64,000 nucleotides of DNA, from NCBI RefSeq assembly GCF_000308655.1, contig NZ_BAGC01000063.1, positions 1 to 64,000 of the forward strand, given 5' to 3'. Under the pieces are notes generated by a model, which was not told the origin of the DNA, searched no databases, and was given only the letters and a program-made list of their open reading frames with translations. Position 1 is the first letter of the stretch, and each line of letters starts with the position of its first letter. Made by a program: the position numbers and the translations under genes. This stretch comes from Nocardia niigatensis NBRC 100131 (lineage in GTDB: Bacteria > Actinomycetota > Actinomycetes > Mycobacteriales > Mycobacteriaceae). Below, in pieces: positions 10,153-18,031 of the stretch.

Positions 10153-10584
10153 CTACTTGGGCGCCACCCGGATCGCCACGGCGACCGGCGTATTCGAATA
10201 CGCCGAGGCCAGGCAGGCCAGTTTGGCGGTACCCAGCGCCACGTTCGGGCTGCCGTCCAGGAACGACCCCGGGTTGGCGGCCAGGACCTGGTCGATCACC
10301 TGCTTCTCCGCGTCATCGCTGAGATCGCGGAAGTCGCCGCAGGTGGTCTGGGCGCCGGCGGGCGCGGTCGTCTTCTTGGCGGCCGTGGCGCTGGCGGGGG
10401 CCTCGGCGGGCGGCTGTACCGGGGGCGCGGCCGTGGTGGAAGCGACCGCGCCGGCGGTTCTGGCCGCCGTGGTGGTCCCGGCCTGCTCGAGACTGTTCGC
10501 ATCACTGGTTTTGTCCGAACCACAACCGGCGAGAGTCAACGCCATCGCACCGGCGGCGAGGGCGACGATCGAAAGACGCTTCAT
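10153..10584 (-). CDS. Secreted lipoprotein, hypothetical
   Basis: 143 residues. A lipoprotein signal peptide is clear: two basic residues, a hydrophobic stretch and the lipobox LAGC with the lipidated Cys at 21. An Ala/Thr/Pro-rich linker (about 35-75) leads to a small domain of about 65 residues with two Cys (TTCGDFRDL and AKLACLASAY) that could form a disulfide. This layout resembles small actinobacterial surface lipoproteins, possibly of an HdeA-like or DUF732-like type, but I cannot confirm a family. GGAAAG precedes the ATG. It lies downstream of the UBP zinc-finger gene on the same strand and may close that operon. Confidence 0.75.
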   Translation of the reverse strand: MKRLSIVALAAGAMALTLAGCGSDKTSDANSLEQAGTTTAARTAGAVASTTAAPPVQPPAEAPASATAAKKTTAPAGAQTTCGDFRDLSDDAEKQVIDQVLAANPGSFLDGSPNVALGTAKLACLASAYSNTPVAVAIRVAPK

Positions 10585-10699
10585 ACCCTGCTTTCCGAAC
10601 TTTCCCGAGAGTGCCAGGCACCGGACCGGTCCGGCGTCCGCAGCAGCGTACCCGCCCCCGGCAACTCCCGGAAGAAGAAGTCCAGACCCATCGGTTTGG

Positions 10700-11053
10700 T
10701 CAGTGCAGGTGCCGCTGCCAGTCGGCGGGCACCCGGCCCTGCGGGCCGGGCACCGGCTGGTCGAGTGGATGCGCGTGTGGCGGCGCGAGTTCCGGACCGC
10801 CCTCGTACATCTCCTTGTTCTGGAAGTTGTAGTACCAATCCTCACCCGGTTCGAAACTCTGGATGAACGGGTGCCCGGTGCTCTCGAAGTGCTTGGTGCC
10901 GTGCTGATTCGGCGACATGTCGCAGCAGCCGATGTGCCCGCACTGCGCGCACCGGCGCAGATGCACCCACCAGCCGCCGGCGGCATCGCATTCGACGCAA
11001 CCGGATCCGCTGGGCGCGACGCTGGGGTCGATGCCTTCGATCTGTTCGGTCAT
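10700..11053 (-). CDS. UBP-type zinc-finger protein
   Basis: 117 residues dominated by a ZnF-UBP domain. The Cys/His ligands follow the pattern CVEC, CAQCGHIGCCD, then HGTKHFESTGHP. In eukaryotes this fold binds the C-terminal Gly-Gly of ubiquitin; bacterial copies are uncharacterised. The ATG at 11053 overlaps the stop of the upstream histidine kinase (TGATG on the minus strand), so the two are translationally coupled. It is therefore likely to act with the kinase and the fused response regulator, perhaps as a small partner or zinc/redox sensor (inference). Confidence 0.9.
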   Translation of the reverse strand: MTEQIEGIDPSVAPSGSGCVECDAAGGWWVHLRRCAQCGHIGCCDMSPNQHGTKHFESTGHPFIQSFEPGEDWYYNFQNKEMYEGGPELAPPHAHPLDQPVPGPQGRVPADWQRHLH

Positions 11054-12540
11054 CAGAGGCCTTCCGTAGTGGACTGCGCTGCTTCGAGAGTGGACTGGGT
11101 CGCTTCCGGCGCGGTCGCCTCGAGCGGCAGCCGGACGATGAAACGCGTGTTCCCGGGCTCGGATTCGACGCGGATGTCGCCGTGATGCTTGTTGACCACG
11201 ATCCGGAACGAGATGTCGAGCCCGAGCCCCGTGCCCTCGCCCACCGGTTTGGTGGTGAAGAACGGCTCGAAGATCCGGGTGCGGATCTCCTCCGGGATGC
11301 CGGGACCCGTGTCGCCGATTTCCACTGCGGCGCAGTCGTTCTCACGGTAGGTGCGGACGGTGAGGGTGCCGCGCCCGCCCATGGCGGAGACGGCGTTGTC
11401 GATCAGGTTGGTCCACACCTGGTTGAGCTCGGCGGCGTAGCACGGCACCTGCTGCAGCGCCGGATCGTATTCCTTGACCACCGTGATGTCGTCGCCGATC
11501 TTGCGGGCCAGCATGACCAGCGTGCTGTCGAGCAGTTCCCGCAGGTCCACCACCTGGAACGGGGCCCGGTCCATCTGCGAGTACTGCTTGGCCGCGTTCA
11601 CCAGCGAGGAGATCCGGTTGGTCGAGTCGGTGATCTCGTTCATCAGCAGCTCGGTCTCGACCGTGTAGTTGAGCCAGCGCATGGCCGCCTCGAAAACGTC
11701 ACCGCCGCAACCGGACAGGGTGCCGTGCACCTTCTCCATCCAGTCGATGTCGAAACCCGCCTGCACGAAGTTCGGCGCGATGTCCCAGCCGTTGGAGACG
11801 CCGTGGTCCTCGAGCCAGTCGCCCAGTTCGTCCTCGCGGTCGGCGGCCTCCAGCGGGGTCAGTGCCGGAGCCTTGGCGACCTGCGCGGCCGCCTCCTCCT
11901 GCAGCTGCGCCAGCGCCTCCAGGGTCTCGGAGTTGAACTTGCCGTGCGCCATCATTTTCAGCTTGTGCCGCATGCCCGCGACCCGCTCGCGCAGCGAGGA
12001 AGTGGCGCGCACCGCGGCGGCGGCCGGATTGTTCAGCTCGTGGGTCAGGCCCGCCGAGAGGGAGCCCAGCGCCAGCAGCCGTTCCCGCTGGCCGATGCGC
12101 TCATTGGCATTGCGGTTGCCGAAGAAGACGCCCTCCAGCAGGTGCAGCGCCATCGGGAACCATTCCTGCATCATCTTCGCGAAGGTCCCGGCGTCCAGCA
12201 CGAAGAACTTGGACGGCCGGGTCACGTAGAACGAGGCGGTGTAGGTCTGCTCGACCTTGTCGCCCATGTAGGCGGTCCACGCGCCCGAGTAGGAGCCGAC
12301 GTGCTCGGTGTGGACGAGTTCGATCTCCTCGCCGCCCGACATCTTGGTCATCCGGACCTCGCCGTCCATGAGGACGTAGAAGCAGGTGGCCGGGTCGCCC
12401 TCGCGGAAAACCAGTCCGGGCTCGAACATCTCGACCCGGCCGTCCTTGCACAACCAGGCCAGTTGCTCGTCGTCGAGCTGCTCGAACAGGAACAGCTTGC
12501 GCAGTTCGTTCGGGTCACAGATCAATCGGGTGTTGCCCAT
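11053..12540 (-). CDS. Sensor histidine kinase with cyclic nucleotide-binding domain
   Basis: 495 residues, cytoplasmic with no membrane segment. Residues ~12-140 form a cNMP-binding/CAP-ED domain (VFREGDPATCFYVLMDGEV, with the family Gly and Asp residues). The HisKA segment has H167 in GLTHELNNPAAA. The ATPase domain has an N-box (NLIDNAVSAMG), G1 (GDTGPGIPEE) and G2 (GEGTGLGLDIS). A long insertion of about 90 residues separates the His from the rest of the dimerisation region. The ribosome site GGAG lies 8 bases ahead of the ATG. The gene sits 11 bp after the fused response regulator/reductase gene, its probable partner, and overlaps the UBP gene. The ligand of the N-terminal domain is unknown. 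Confidence 0.95.
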   Translation of the reverse strand: MGNTRLICDPNELRKLFLFEQLDDEQLAWLCKDGRVEMFEPGLVFREGDPATCFYVLMDGEVRMTKMSGGEEIELVHTEHVGSYSGAWTAYMGDKVEQTYTASFYVTRPSKFFVLDAGTFAKMMQEWFPMALHLLEGVFFGNRNANERIGQRERLLALGSLSAGLTHELNNPAAAAVRATSSLRERVAGMRHKLKMMAHGKFNSETLEALAQLQEEAAAQVAKAPALTPLEAADREDELGDWLEDHGVSNGWDIAPNFVQAGFDIDWMEKVHGTLSGCGGDVFEAAMRWLNYTVETELLMNEITDSTNRISSLVNAAKQYSQMDRAPFQVVDLRELLDSTLVMLARKIGDDITVVKEYDPALQQVPCYAAELNQVWTNLIDNAVSAMGGRGTLTVRTYRENDCAAVEIGDTGPGIPEEIRTRIFEPFFTTKPVGEGTGLGLDISFRIVVNKHHGDIRVESEPGNTRFIVRLPLEATAPEATQSTLEAAQSTTEGL

Positions 12541-12551
12541 GTGCGCTACTC

Positions 12552-14225
12552 CTACTGTTTCGCGAGCCAGCGGTGCACCAGCATGACGGCCATGGCGCCC
12601 TCGCCGACCGCGGAGGCCACCCGCTTCGCCGATTCCGACCGCACGTCGCCGGCCACGAACACGCCGGGCACGCTGGTCTCCAGATGCTGTGGGGGACGCG
12701 GCAATTCCCAGCCCGCGGGCCGTTCGCCGTCGACCATGAGATCCGGTCCGGCCAGCACGTAGCCGGCTTCGTCGCGCTTGACGATGCCTTCGAGCCAGTC
12801 GGTTTCGGGGGCCGCGCCGATGAACAGGAACAAACGCTCGGCGTCCACCTTTTCTTCCGCGCCGGTAGTGTTGTCGCGCAACACGATCCGCTCCAGGTGG
12901 TCGTCGCCGTCGGCGGACACCACCTCGGTGCGGGTGTGCACCTGGATGTTCGGGATCTGCGCGATCTGCTGAATCAGGTAGTGCGACATGGAGGCTTCCA
13001 GCGACGCGCCGCGCACCAGGATGTGCACGGTGCGAGCCCGCCGGGACAGGAACACCGCCGCCTGGCCCGCCGAATTCGCGCCGCCGACGATGTAGACGTC
13101 CTTGCCGGCGCAGTCGCTGGCCTCGGTCATGGCCGAGCCGTAGTAGACTCCGCGGCCGGTGTACTCGTCCACGCCGGGCGCCGGGTGGTGGCGGTAGTTG
13201 ACGCCGGTGGCGATGAGCACCGAGTGCGCGGCGACGCTGCCGCCGTCGGCGAAGCGCACCACGCGCGCGGCGCCGCACGCCTCGAGGGCCACCACTTCCC
13301 GCGCGGTGATCAGCTCGGCCCCGAACTTCACGGCCTGCCGGCGGGCCCGGTCGGCCAGCTGCGCGCCGGACAGGCCATCGGGGAAGCCCAGGTAATTCTC
13401 GATGCGGGAGCTCTGCCCGGCCTGACCACCGGTGGCGGTGCGCTCGACCAGCACCGTGCGCAGCCCCTCCGACGCGCCGTAAACCGCCGCGCCGAGACCG
13501 GCCGGGCCGCCACCGACCACGATCAGGTCGTAGAAGTCGCTGGAGGCGTCGGTGTTCAGGCCGACCCCCTCGGCCAGCTGCGCGTCGGTGGGCATGATCA
13601 GCACCTCGCCGCCGGGGTTGATGATCACCGGGCACTGGTCCTCGGTGGCATTGGCGGCGGTCAGCAGCCGAGCCCCCTCGGGCTCGTCCACCTGGTACCA
13701 GCGATACGGCAACTGGTTGCGCGCCAGGAACTCCCGCACCTCCGAGCAGCGGGCCGACCAGCGGTGGCCCACCACCTTGGTCTCGGTCACGGGCTTGTGC
13801 TCGTCCCCGCGCCAGGCCTCCAGCAGGGCGTCGACGACCGGGTAGAGCTTCTCCTCCGGCGGATCCCACGGCTTGAGCAGGTAGTGGTCCAGGTCGACCA
13901 CGTTGATGGCCTCGATGGCGGCATTGGTGTCCGCGTACGCGGTCAGCAGCACGCGGCGCGCGTACGGGTGCAGGTCCATGGCCTGCTCCAGGAATTCGAC
14001 GCCGTTCATCCCGGGCATGCGGTAATCGGCGATCATGACCGCGACCGGCTGGCCGCGCAGTTTCATCTCACGGAGCGCCTCGAGCGCGTCGGCACCGGAC
14101 TCCGCCCGCAGAATCCGGTAGTCCGCCCCGTACCGGCGGCGCAGGTCCCGCACGACCGCGCGCGAGACGCCAGGATCGTCGTCGACGCTGAGGATGGCCG
14201 GCTTCGCGGCAGCTGGTGAAGTCAC
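12552..14225 (-). CDS. Response regulator fused to glutaredoxin-like and CxxC-less thioredoxin-reductase-like domains
   Basis: 557 residues in three parts. Residues 1-125 form a receiver domain with VDDD near 14-17, phosphoacceptor D67 (IADYRMPG) and the conserved Lys at about 118 (LLKPW). Residues ~148-215 resemble glutaredoxin (WSARCSEVREFLARNQLPY, later CPVI), with Ser in place of the first active-site Cys and C160 as the second. Residues ~232-557 match thioredoxin reductase: FAD motif VVGGGPAGLGAAVYG, NAD(P) motif IVGGANSAGQAA, and GVFVAGDVR near the end. Aligned to E. coli TrxB around GRGV, the catalytic CATC is replaced by GSAM (363-366), so disulfide reductase chemistry is unlikely. 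GTG start; the family is annotated as fused response regulator/thioredoxin-disulfide reductase. Confidence 0.95.
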   Translation of the reverse strand: MTSPAAAKPAILSVDDDPGVSRAVVRDLRRRYGADYRILRAESGADALEALREMKLRGQPVAVMIADYRMPGMNGVEFLEQAMDLHPYARRVLLTAYADTNAAIEAINVVDLDHYLLKPWDPPEEKLYPVVDALLEAWRGDEHKPVTETKVVGHRWSARCSEVREFLARNQLPYRWYQVDEPEGARLLTAANATEDQCPVIINPGGEVLIMPTDAQLAEGVGLNTDASSDFYDLIVVGGGPAGLGAAVYGASEGLRTVLVERTATGGQAGQSSRIENYLGFPDGLSGAQLADRARRQAVKFGAELITAREVVALEACGAARVVRFADGGSVAAHSVLIATGVNYRHHPAPGVDEYTGRGVYYGSAMTEASDCAGKDVYIVGGANSAGQAAVFLSRRARTVHILVRGASLEASMSHYLIQQIAQIPNIQVHTRTEVVSADGDDHLERIVLRDNTTGAEEKVDAERLFLFIGAAPETDWLEGIVKRDEAGYVLAGPDLMVDGERPAGWELPRPPQHLETSVPGVFVAGDVRSESAKRVASAVGEGAMAVMLVHRWLAKQ

Positions 14226-14335
14226 CTATCGAGTATGGAATGACGGGGCAAGCCCGCGAAGGCCAGACCATGCCAATTTCGCGACAAGCACAAACGGCTT
14301 GGTCGCGGGGAAGCCAGCGTCACCAGCACTCGGAT

Positions 14336-14554
14336 TCAAATCCGGTGGTGCTGAACGAGATCCATTTCGGTCGGCGTGAGTAATCGTTCGAGTCGTTCCT
14401 CGAGGTCGCCATTGCCCTTGCGCCGGGTGCGCTTCGGGGACTTGTCGTTCGGAGACTTGTCGGGCGTCATGGACTCCGCATCGGTACCGGACTCTTCGGC
14501 AGGAAGGAGCGGGACCGTGTTGGTCTCGAGATGCAGGAGCGAACGCAGGTTCAC
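14336..14554 (-). CDS. Small charged hypothetical protein
   Basis: 72 residues. A short hydrophobic N-terminus (MNLRSLLHLETNTVPLLP) is followed by a Lys/Arg-rich centre and an amphipathic C-terminal helix (LEERLERLLTPTEMDLV). It lies about 110 bp upstream of the fused regulator on the same strand. I do not recognise the family. The ATG and codon use make it plausible, but the length keeps confidence moderate. Confidence 0.45.
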   Translation of the reverse strand: MNLRSLLHLETNTVPLLPAEESGTDAESMTPDKSPNDKSPKRTRRKGNGDLEERLERLLTPTEMDLVQHHRI

Positions 14555-14730
14555 GGCCGATCACCTCACGTTTCCCAATCGGAAGCTGGTGGCGGTGTCT
14601 GTTGCTTCGTCTATCCGATATTGTGCGCCGCTCATTACATTTCGGACATCAACACCCCCGTAATGTGATCTAGTTGGGTTTCAACCGCGAAATGAACCTG
14701 GGGTACATCCGATACGTGCCGGTGGGGAGT

Positions 14731-14780
14731 GGTGATCCACGCCACGGACCCGAGGTGATCCACGCCACCCGATCTAGGAT
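14731..14780 (+). promoter_or_regulatory. Promoter region with 15-bp direct repeat
   Basis: The same 15-mer (GGTGATCCACGCCAC) occurs at 14731-14745 and 14754-14768, a period of 23 bp. TAGGAT at 14775-14780 is a good -10 box, so the repeats cover the -35 region and the position an activator would occupy. The transcript would lead into the SRPBCC gene at 14816 with a leader of about 30 bases. Confidence 0.5.
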
Positions 14781-14815
14781 GCGTGGTACCGACCGTCACA
14801 TCCCCGGAGGCAACG

Positions 14816-15274
14816 TTGCCGAACACTCTCGAAGCCAGCATCGACATTGCGGCAGCACCGGAACAGGTCTGGAGCGTCGTCTCCGATCTCAAGCGCATCC
14901 GCGAATTCAGCCCGCAGACCCTGCGCATGCAGCCGCTGGGCCGCGGGGTGCACACCGGCACCTGGACGGTGAACCTCAACAAGGCCAAGGGCTACGTCTA
15001 CCCGACCACGTCCAAGGTGGTGCGATTCGAGCCGAATCACGTGATCGCCTTCCGCATGACCGAGAACCGGACCGTCTGGAGCTACACCCTCGAGCCCACC
15101 GCGGACGGCGGCACCAGACTGGTTCAGCGGCGCGACGTCCCCAACGGCAAGCTGCCCCGGTGGCTGCAGTTCACCATCGACACCGTCTTCGGCGGTGAGC
15201 AGCCCTTCGAAGGCGCGCTCGTGGACGGCATGCACGAAACCCTCGGGAAGATCAAGCAAACCGTGGAGCGCTGA
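14816..15274 (+). CDS. SRPBCC-family (polyketide cyclase-like) protein
   Basis: 152 residues with the START/Bet v1-like hydrophobic-pocket fold: an opening strand (ASIDIAAAPEQVWSVVSD), a mid-domain strand (HVIAFRMTENRTVWSYTLEP) and a long C-terminal helix (ALVDGMHETLGKIKQTV). I chose TTG at 14816 because GGAGG lies 5 bases ahead; an upstream in-frame ATG at 14783 would overlap the promoter and has no ribosome site. It probably binds a small lipid-like or aromatic ligand, but a specific role cannot be read. The SIMPL lipoprotein follows 16 bp later and is probably co-transcribed. Confidence 0.85.
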   Translation: MPNTLEASIDIAAAPEQVWSVVSDLKRIREFSPQTLRMQPLGRGVHTGTWTVNLNKAKGYVYPTTSKVVRFEPNHVIAFRMTENRTVWSYTLEPTADGGTRLVQRRDVPNGKLPRWLQFTIDTVFGGEQPFEGALVDGMHETLGKIKQTVER

Positions 15275-15290
15275 GCGTAGGTTCGGGCCC

Positions 15291-15995
15291 ATGCGACGAC
15301 TGACAGCGATCTGCGCCGCCACGGCCGGTGTCGCGCTCGTACTCACCGGCTGCGGCAGCTCCGGCTCGTCGGGCGACCGCACGGTCACCGTCACCGGTAC
15401 CGGAAAGGTCCAGGGCACACCGGATGTGCTCAATGCCGACCTCGGCACCGAGGTGAGCGCGACCGACGTGTCCGCGGCCGTGAACCAGGCCAACGACAAG
15501 GCCAAGGCGATCACCGACGCCATGGTCGCCGCCGGGGCCAAGCGCGAGGACGTCAAGACCAGCGACCTGTCCGTGCAGCCCAGCTACGGAACCGACGGGC
15601 ACAACATCACCGGCTATCGCGCCACCAACACCATGCACGTGGCCGTACGGGATCTGGCGAAGGCTTCGGGCATCCTGTCGGCGGCGGTGCAGGCGGGCGG
15701 CAACGACACCCGCGTCAACTCGGTGGCCTTCGGGCTGGAGGACAACACCAAGCTGCTGTCCGACGCGCGCGCCCGGGCCTTCGACGACGCCAGGAACCGC
15801 GCCCAGCAGTACGCGGACCTGGCCGGGCTGAAGCTGAAAACGGTCAAGACCATCAGCGAAAACGGCAGCGGCGCAACGCCTACGCCGACACCGATGTACC
15901 GGGACACCGCCCCGGGGGCGGCGCCCAACGTCAATCTCGAGCCAGGCCAGCAGACGGTCACGTTCACGGTGACCGCCGTCTGGGACCTGGGCTAG
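15291..15995 (+). CDS. SIMPL-domain (DUF541) lipoprotein
   Basis: 234 residues. A lipoprotein signal with the lipobox LTGC puts the lipidated Cys at 21. The mature part is a SIMPL/DUF541 domain that starts with the typical TVTVTGTGKVQGTPD and continues through AITDAMVAAGAKREDVKTSD. The family is periplasmic or surface-attached and oligomeric; some members are linked to oxidative stress or toxin export, but the function here is open. It ends 7 bp before the stop of the convergent KAS III gene with no obvious terminator between. Confidence 0.92.
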   Translation: MRRLTAICAATAGVALVLTGCGSSGSSGDRTVTVTGTGKVQGTPDVLNADLGTEVSATDVSAAVNQANDKAKAITDAMVAAGAKREDVKTSDLSVQPSYGTDGHNITGYRATNTMHVAVRDLAKASGILSAAVQAGGNDTRVNSVAFGLEDNTKLLSDARARAFDDARNRAQQYADLAGLKLKTVKTISENGSGATPTPTPMYRDTAPGAAPNVNLEPGQQTVTFTVTAVWDLG

Positions 15996-16002
15996 CTGCG
16001 GT

Positions 16003-17031
16003 CTACTTCCAGTTGGGCAGCTGAACCACCTGGGCGGCCCAGGACAGCCCCGCCCCGAAGGCGATGAGCAGAGCGGTGCCGCCGGGTTTGGCGTCGCCCT
16101 TGCGCATCATGGACTCCATGGCCAGCGGGATGGAGGCCGCGGAGGTGTTGCCGGCCTCCTCGATGTCATTGGCGAGCGCGCAACTCTCGGGGAGTTTCAG
16201 CACCCGCGCCATGATCTCGATGATGCGCCCGTTGGCCTGGTGCGGAACCATCGCGTCGAGATCGTCGGTGGTCAGGCCCGCGCGTTCGATGGCGTTCCGG
16301 CAGACCTTCTCCAAAGAGTGCGCGGCCCAGCGGAAGACGGCCGTGCCCTCCATGGCGAGGTAGGGCCGGACGGCGTCGAGACCCTTCTCCTCGATCTCGG
16401 CGAAGAACTCCATCCAGTCCTTGTCCTGGCGGATGGCGTGGTGCTGGGTGCCGTCGGATCCCCAGACGGTCGGGCCGATGCCCGGTTCGTCGGAGGGGCC
16501 GATGACCACCGCGCCCGCGCCGTCGGCGAAGAGGAAGGCGGTGCCGCGATCCTTCGGGTTGACCGTCTGCGTCAGCTTCTCCACGCCGATCGCCAGCACG
16601 TACCGGGCGGTGCCGCCCTTGACCAGATCCGAGGCCACGGCGACCGCGTGGCAGAAGCCTGCGCAGCCGGCCGAGACATCGAAGGCGGCCACCGTGTTCA
16701 AGCCGAGCGCGGTGGCTACCTGCGGCGCCGCGGCGGGCGTGAGCAGTAGCCAGGTGGATGTCGCGACGATGACGCAGTCGATCTGACTCGCGTCGATCTC
16801 CGCGGCCTCGATGGCGTCGCGCGCGGCCGCGGCGCTCATGCTGACGATCGTCTCCTCGGGGGAGGCGAAGCGCCGGGTGCGGATGCCGGAGCGCGTCCGG
16901 ATCCACTCATCGCTGGAATCTATCGGCCCCGCCACCTCGTCATTGGTGACGATCCGCTCCGGCCGGTACACGCCGAGCCCGAGCATTGCCGTGTGCTCTG
17001 CCCCGTTGATCGAGGCGATTCGAGCAGCCAT
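16003..17031 (-). CDS. 3-oxoacyl-ACP synthase III family protein (FabH-like)
   Basis: 342 residues. The KAS III catalytic triad is complete: C123 (SAGCAGF), H264 (VPHQAN) and N295 (AGNTSAAS). These enzymes condense an acyl-CoA with malonyl-ACP to start a fatty acid or mycolate chain. The ATG at 17031 has AGGAG 9 bases ahead. No ACP or other FAS-II gene is adjacent, so it may be the housekeeping FabH or a specialised paralogue; the acyl-CoA preference cannot be judged. It is divergent from psd across a 283-bp region. Confidence 0.93.
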   Translation of the reverse strand: MAARIASINGAEHTAMLGLGVYRPERIVTNDEVAGPIDSSDEWIRTRSGIRTRRFASPEETIVSMSAAAARDAIEAAEIDASQIDCVIVATSTWLLLTPAAAPQVATALGLNTVAAFDVSAGCAGFCHAVAVASDLVKGGTARYVLAIGVEKLTQTVNPKDRGTAFLFADGAGAVVIGPSDEPGIGPTVWGSDGTQHHAIRQDKDWMEFFAEIEEKGLDAVRPYLAMEGTAVFRWAAHSLEKVCRNAIERAGLTTDDLDAMVPHQANGRIIEIMARVLKLPESCALANDIEEAGNTSAASIPLAMESMMRKGDAKPGGTALLIAFGAGLSWAAQVVQLPNWK

Positions 17032-17314
17032 TGGTTCTCTCCTATGTACTGCGCGTCGAACGTGACCTTCATCGGGTTCCTCACCCCCCGCGGACCCACG
17101 ATGCCGCAGACATGAGGCTCCCTCATCTTAATCGCGTTAGCCTCTCATGCGAGTGGTTCCGATCACAATCGAGGGGTCCCACCGGTTGGCGCACAGGCTC
17201 TCCGGAGGCCCCGTACGGGCGTTCGGTCACCGAGAACGCGAGCGTCGAACCCGCTTCCCGTATCGTGTGATCGCGGTCCCTGACCGCATCTACCCGCGCA
17301 TGAAAGAGGAGCCT

Positions 17315-18031
17315 GTGGCCCGCCGACCCACCCCGCCCGGCACTCCGGAACAGACCGGCCTCGGCCACGTCGCCGACCTGGTCCGCAAAGCCGTTCCGCC
17401 GCTGCATCCGGCAGGTCTGCCGTTCGTGGCCGCACCACTGGCGGTGGCCACGCTCGGCTATCGGCGAAAGTGGCTGCGTCGCACAGGTTTGCTGGCGGCC
17501 GCGGCCTGCGCCGGTTTCTTCCGGCACCCGCACCGGGTGCCGCCGAACCGCGCCGGTGTCGTGGTGGCCCCCGCCGACGGTGAGGTCGCCCTGGTCGACA
17601 CCGCGGTGCCGCCGGCCGAACTCGGCCTGGGCGACGCGCCGCTGCCGCGGGTGAGCATCTTCCTGTCGGTGCTGGACGTGCATGTGCAGCGAGTGCCGGT
17701 GAGCGGCCTGGTGGAGCAGGTCGTCTACCAGAAGGGCAAGTTCGTCTCGGCCGACCTGCCCGAGGCCAGCGACCGCAACGAGCGCAACAGCGTGGTCATC
17801 GAGACCGCCTCCGGGCAGCGCGTGGTGGTCGTGCAGATCGCCGGGCTGCTGGCGCGCCGCATCGTGTGCGAGGCCACGGCCGGCGACAAGCTGAACATCG
17901 GCGACACCTACGGCCTGATCCGGTTCGGTTCACGCGTGGACACCTATTTCCCCGCCGGGACCAGGCCGCTGGTCACCCCCGGACAGCGCACCATCGGTGC
18001 GGAAACGGTGCTGGCCGAACTGGATTCATGA
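17315..18031 (+). CDS. psd: Phosphatidylserine decarboxylase proenzyme
   Basis: Converts phosphatidylserine to phosphatidylethanolamine at the membrane. 238 residues, of the short actinobacterial type. GTG at 17315 (VARRPTPPG) aligns with the start of the mycobacterial enzyme; an in-frame ATG five codons earlier is possible. The self-cleavage site that makes the pyruvoyl group is G205-S206 in RFGSRVDTY. The motifs VAPADGEV and FLSVLDVHVQRVPVSG are family-typical. The stop overlaps the pssA start (ATGA), so the two enzymes that make PS and then PE are translationally coupled. Confidence 0.97.
   Translation: MARRPTPPGTPEQTGLGHVADLVRKAVPPLHPAGLPFVAAPLAVATLGYRRKWLRRTGLLAAAACAGFFRHPHRVPPNRAGVVVAPADGEVALVDTAVPPAELGLGDAPLPRVSIFLSVLDVHVQRVPVSGLVEQVVYQKGKFVSADLPEASDRNERNSVVIETASGQRVVVVQIAGLLARRIVCEATAGDKLNIGDTYGLIRFGSRVDTYFPAGTRPLVTPGQRTIGAETVLAELDS

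Noticed and set aside
17032..17314. Possible iron-box-like or inverted sequence (ATGAGGCT ... AGCCTCTCAT) in the KAS III/psd divergent region
   Set aside because: The arms need a two-base gap to pair and the similarity to the IdeR box is poor; not enough to call an operator.
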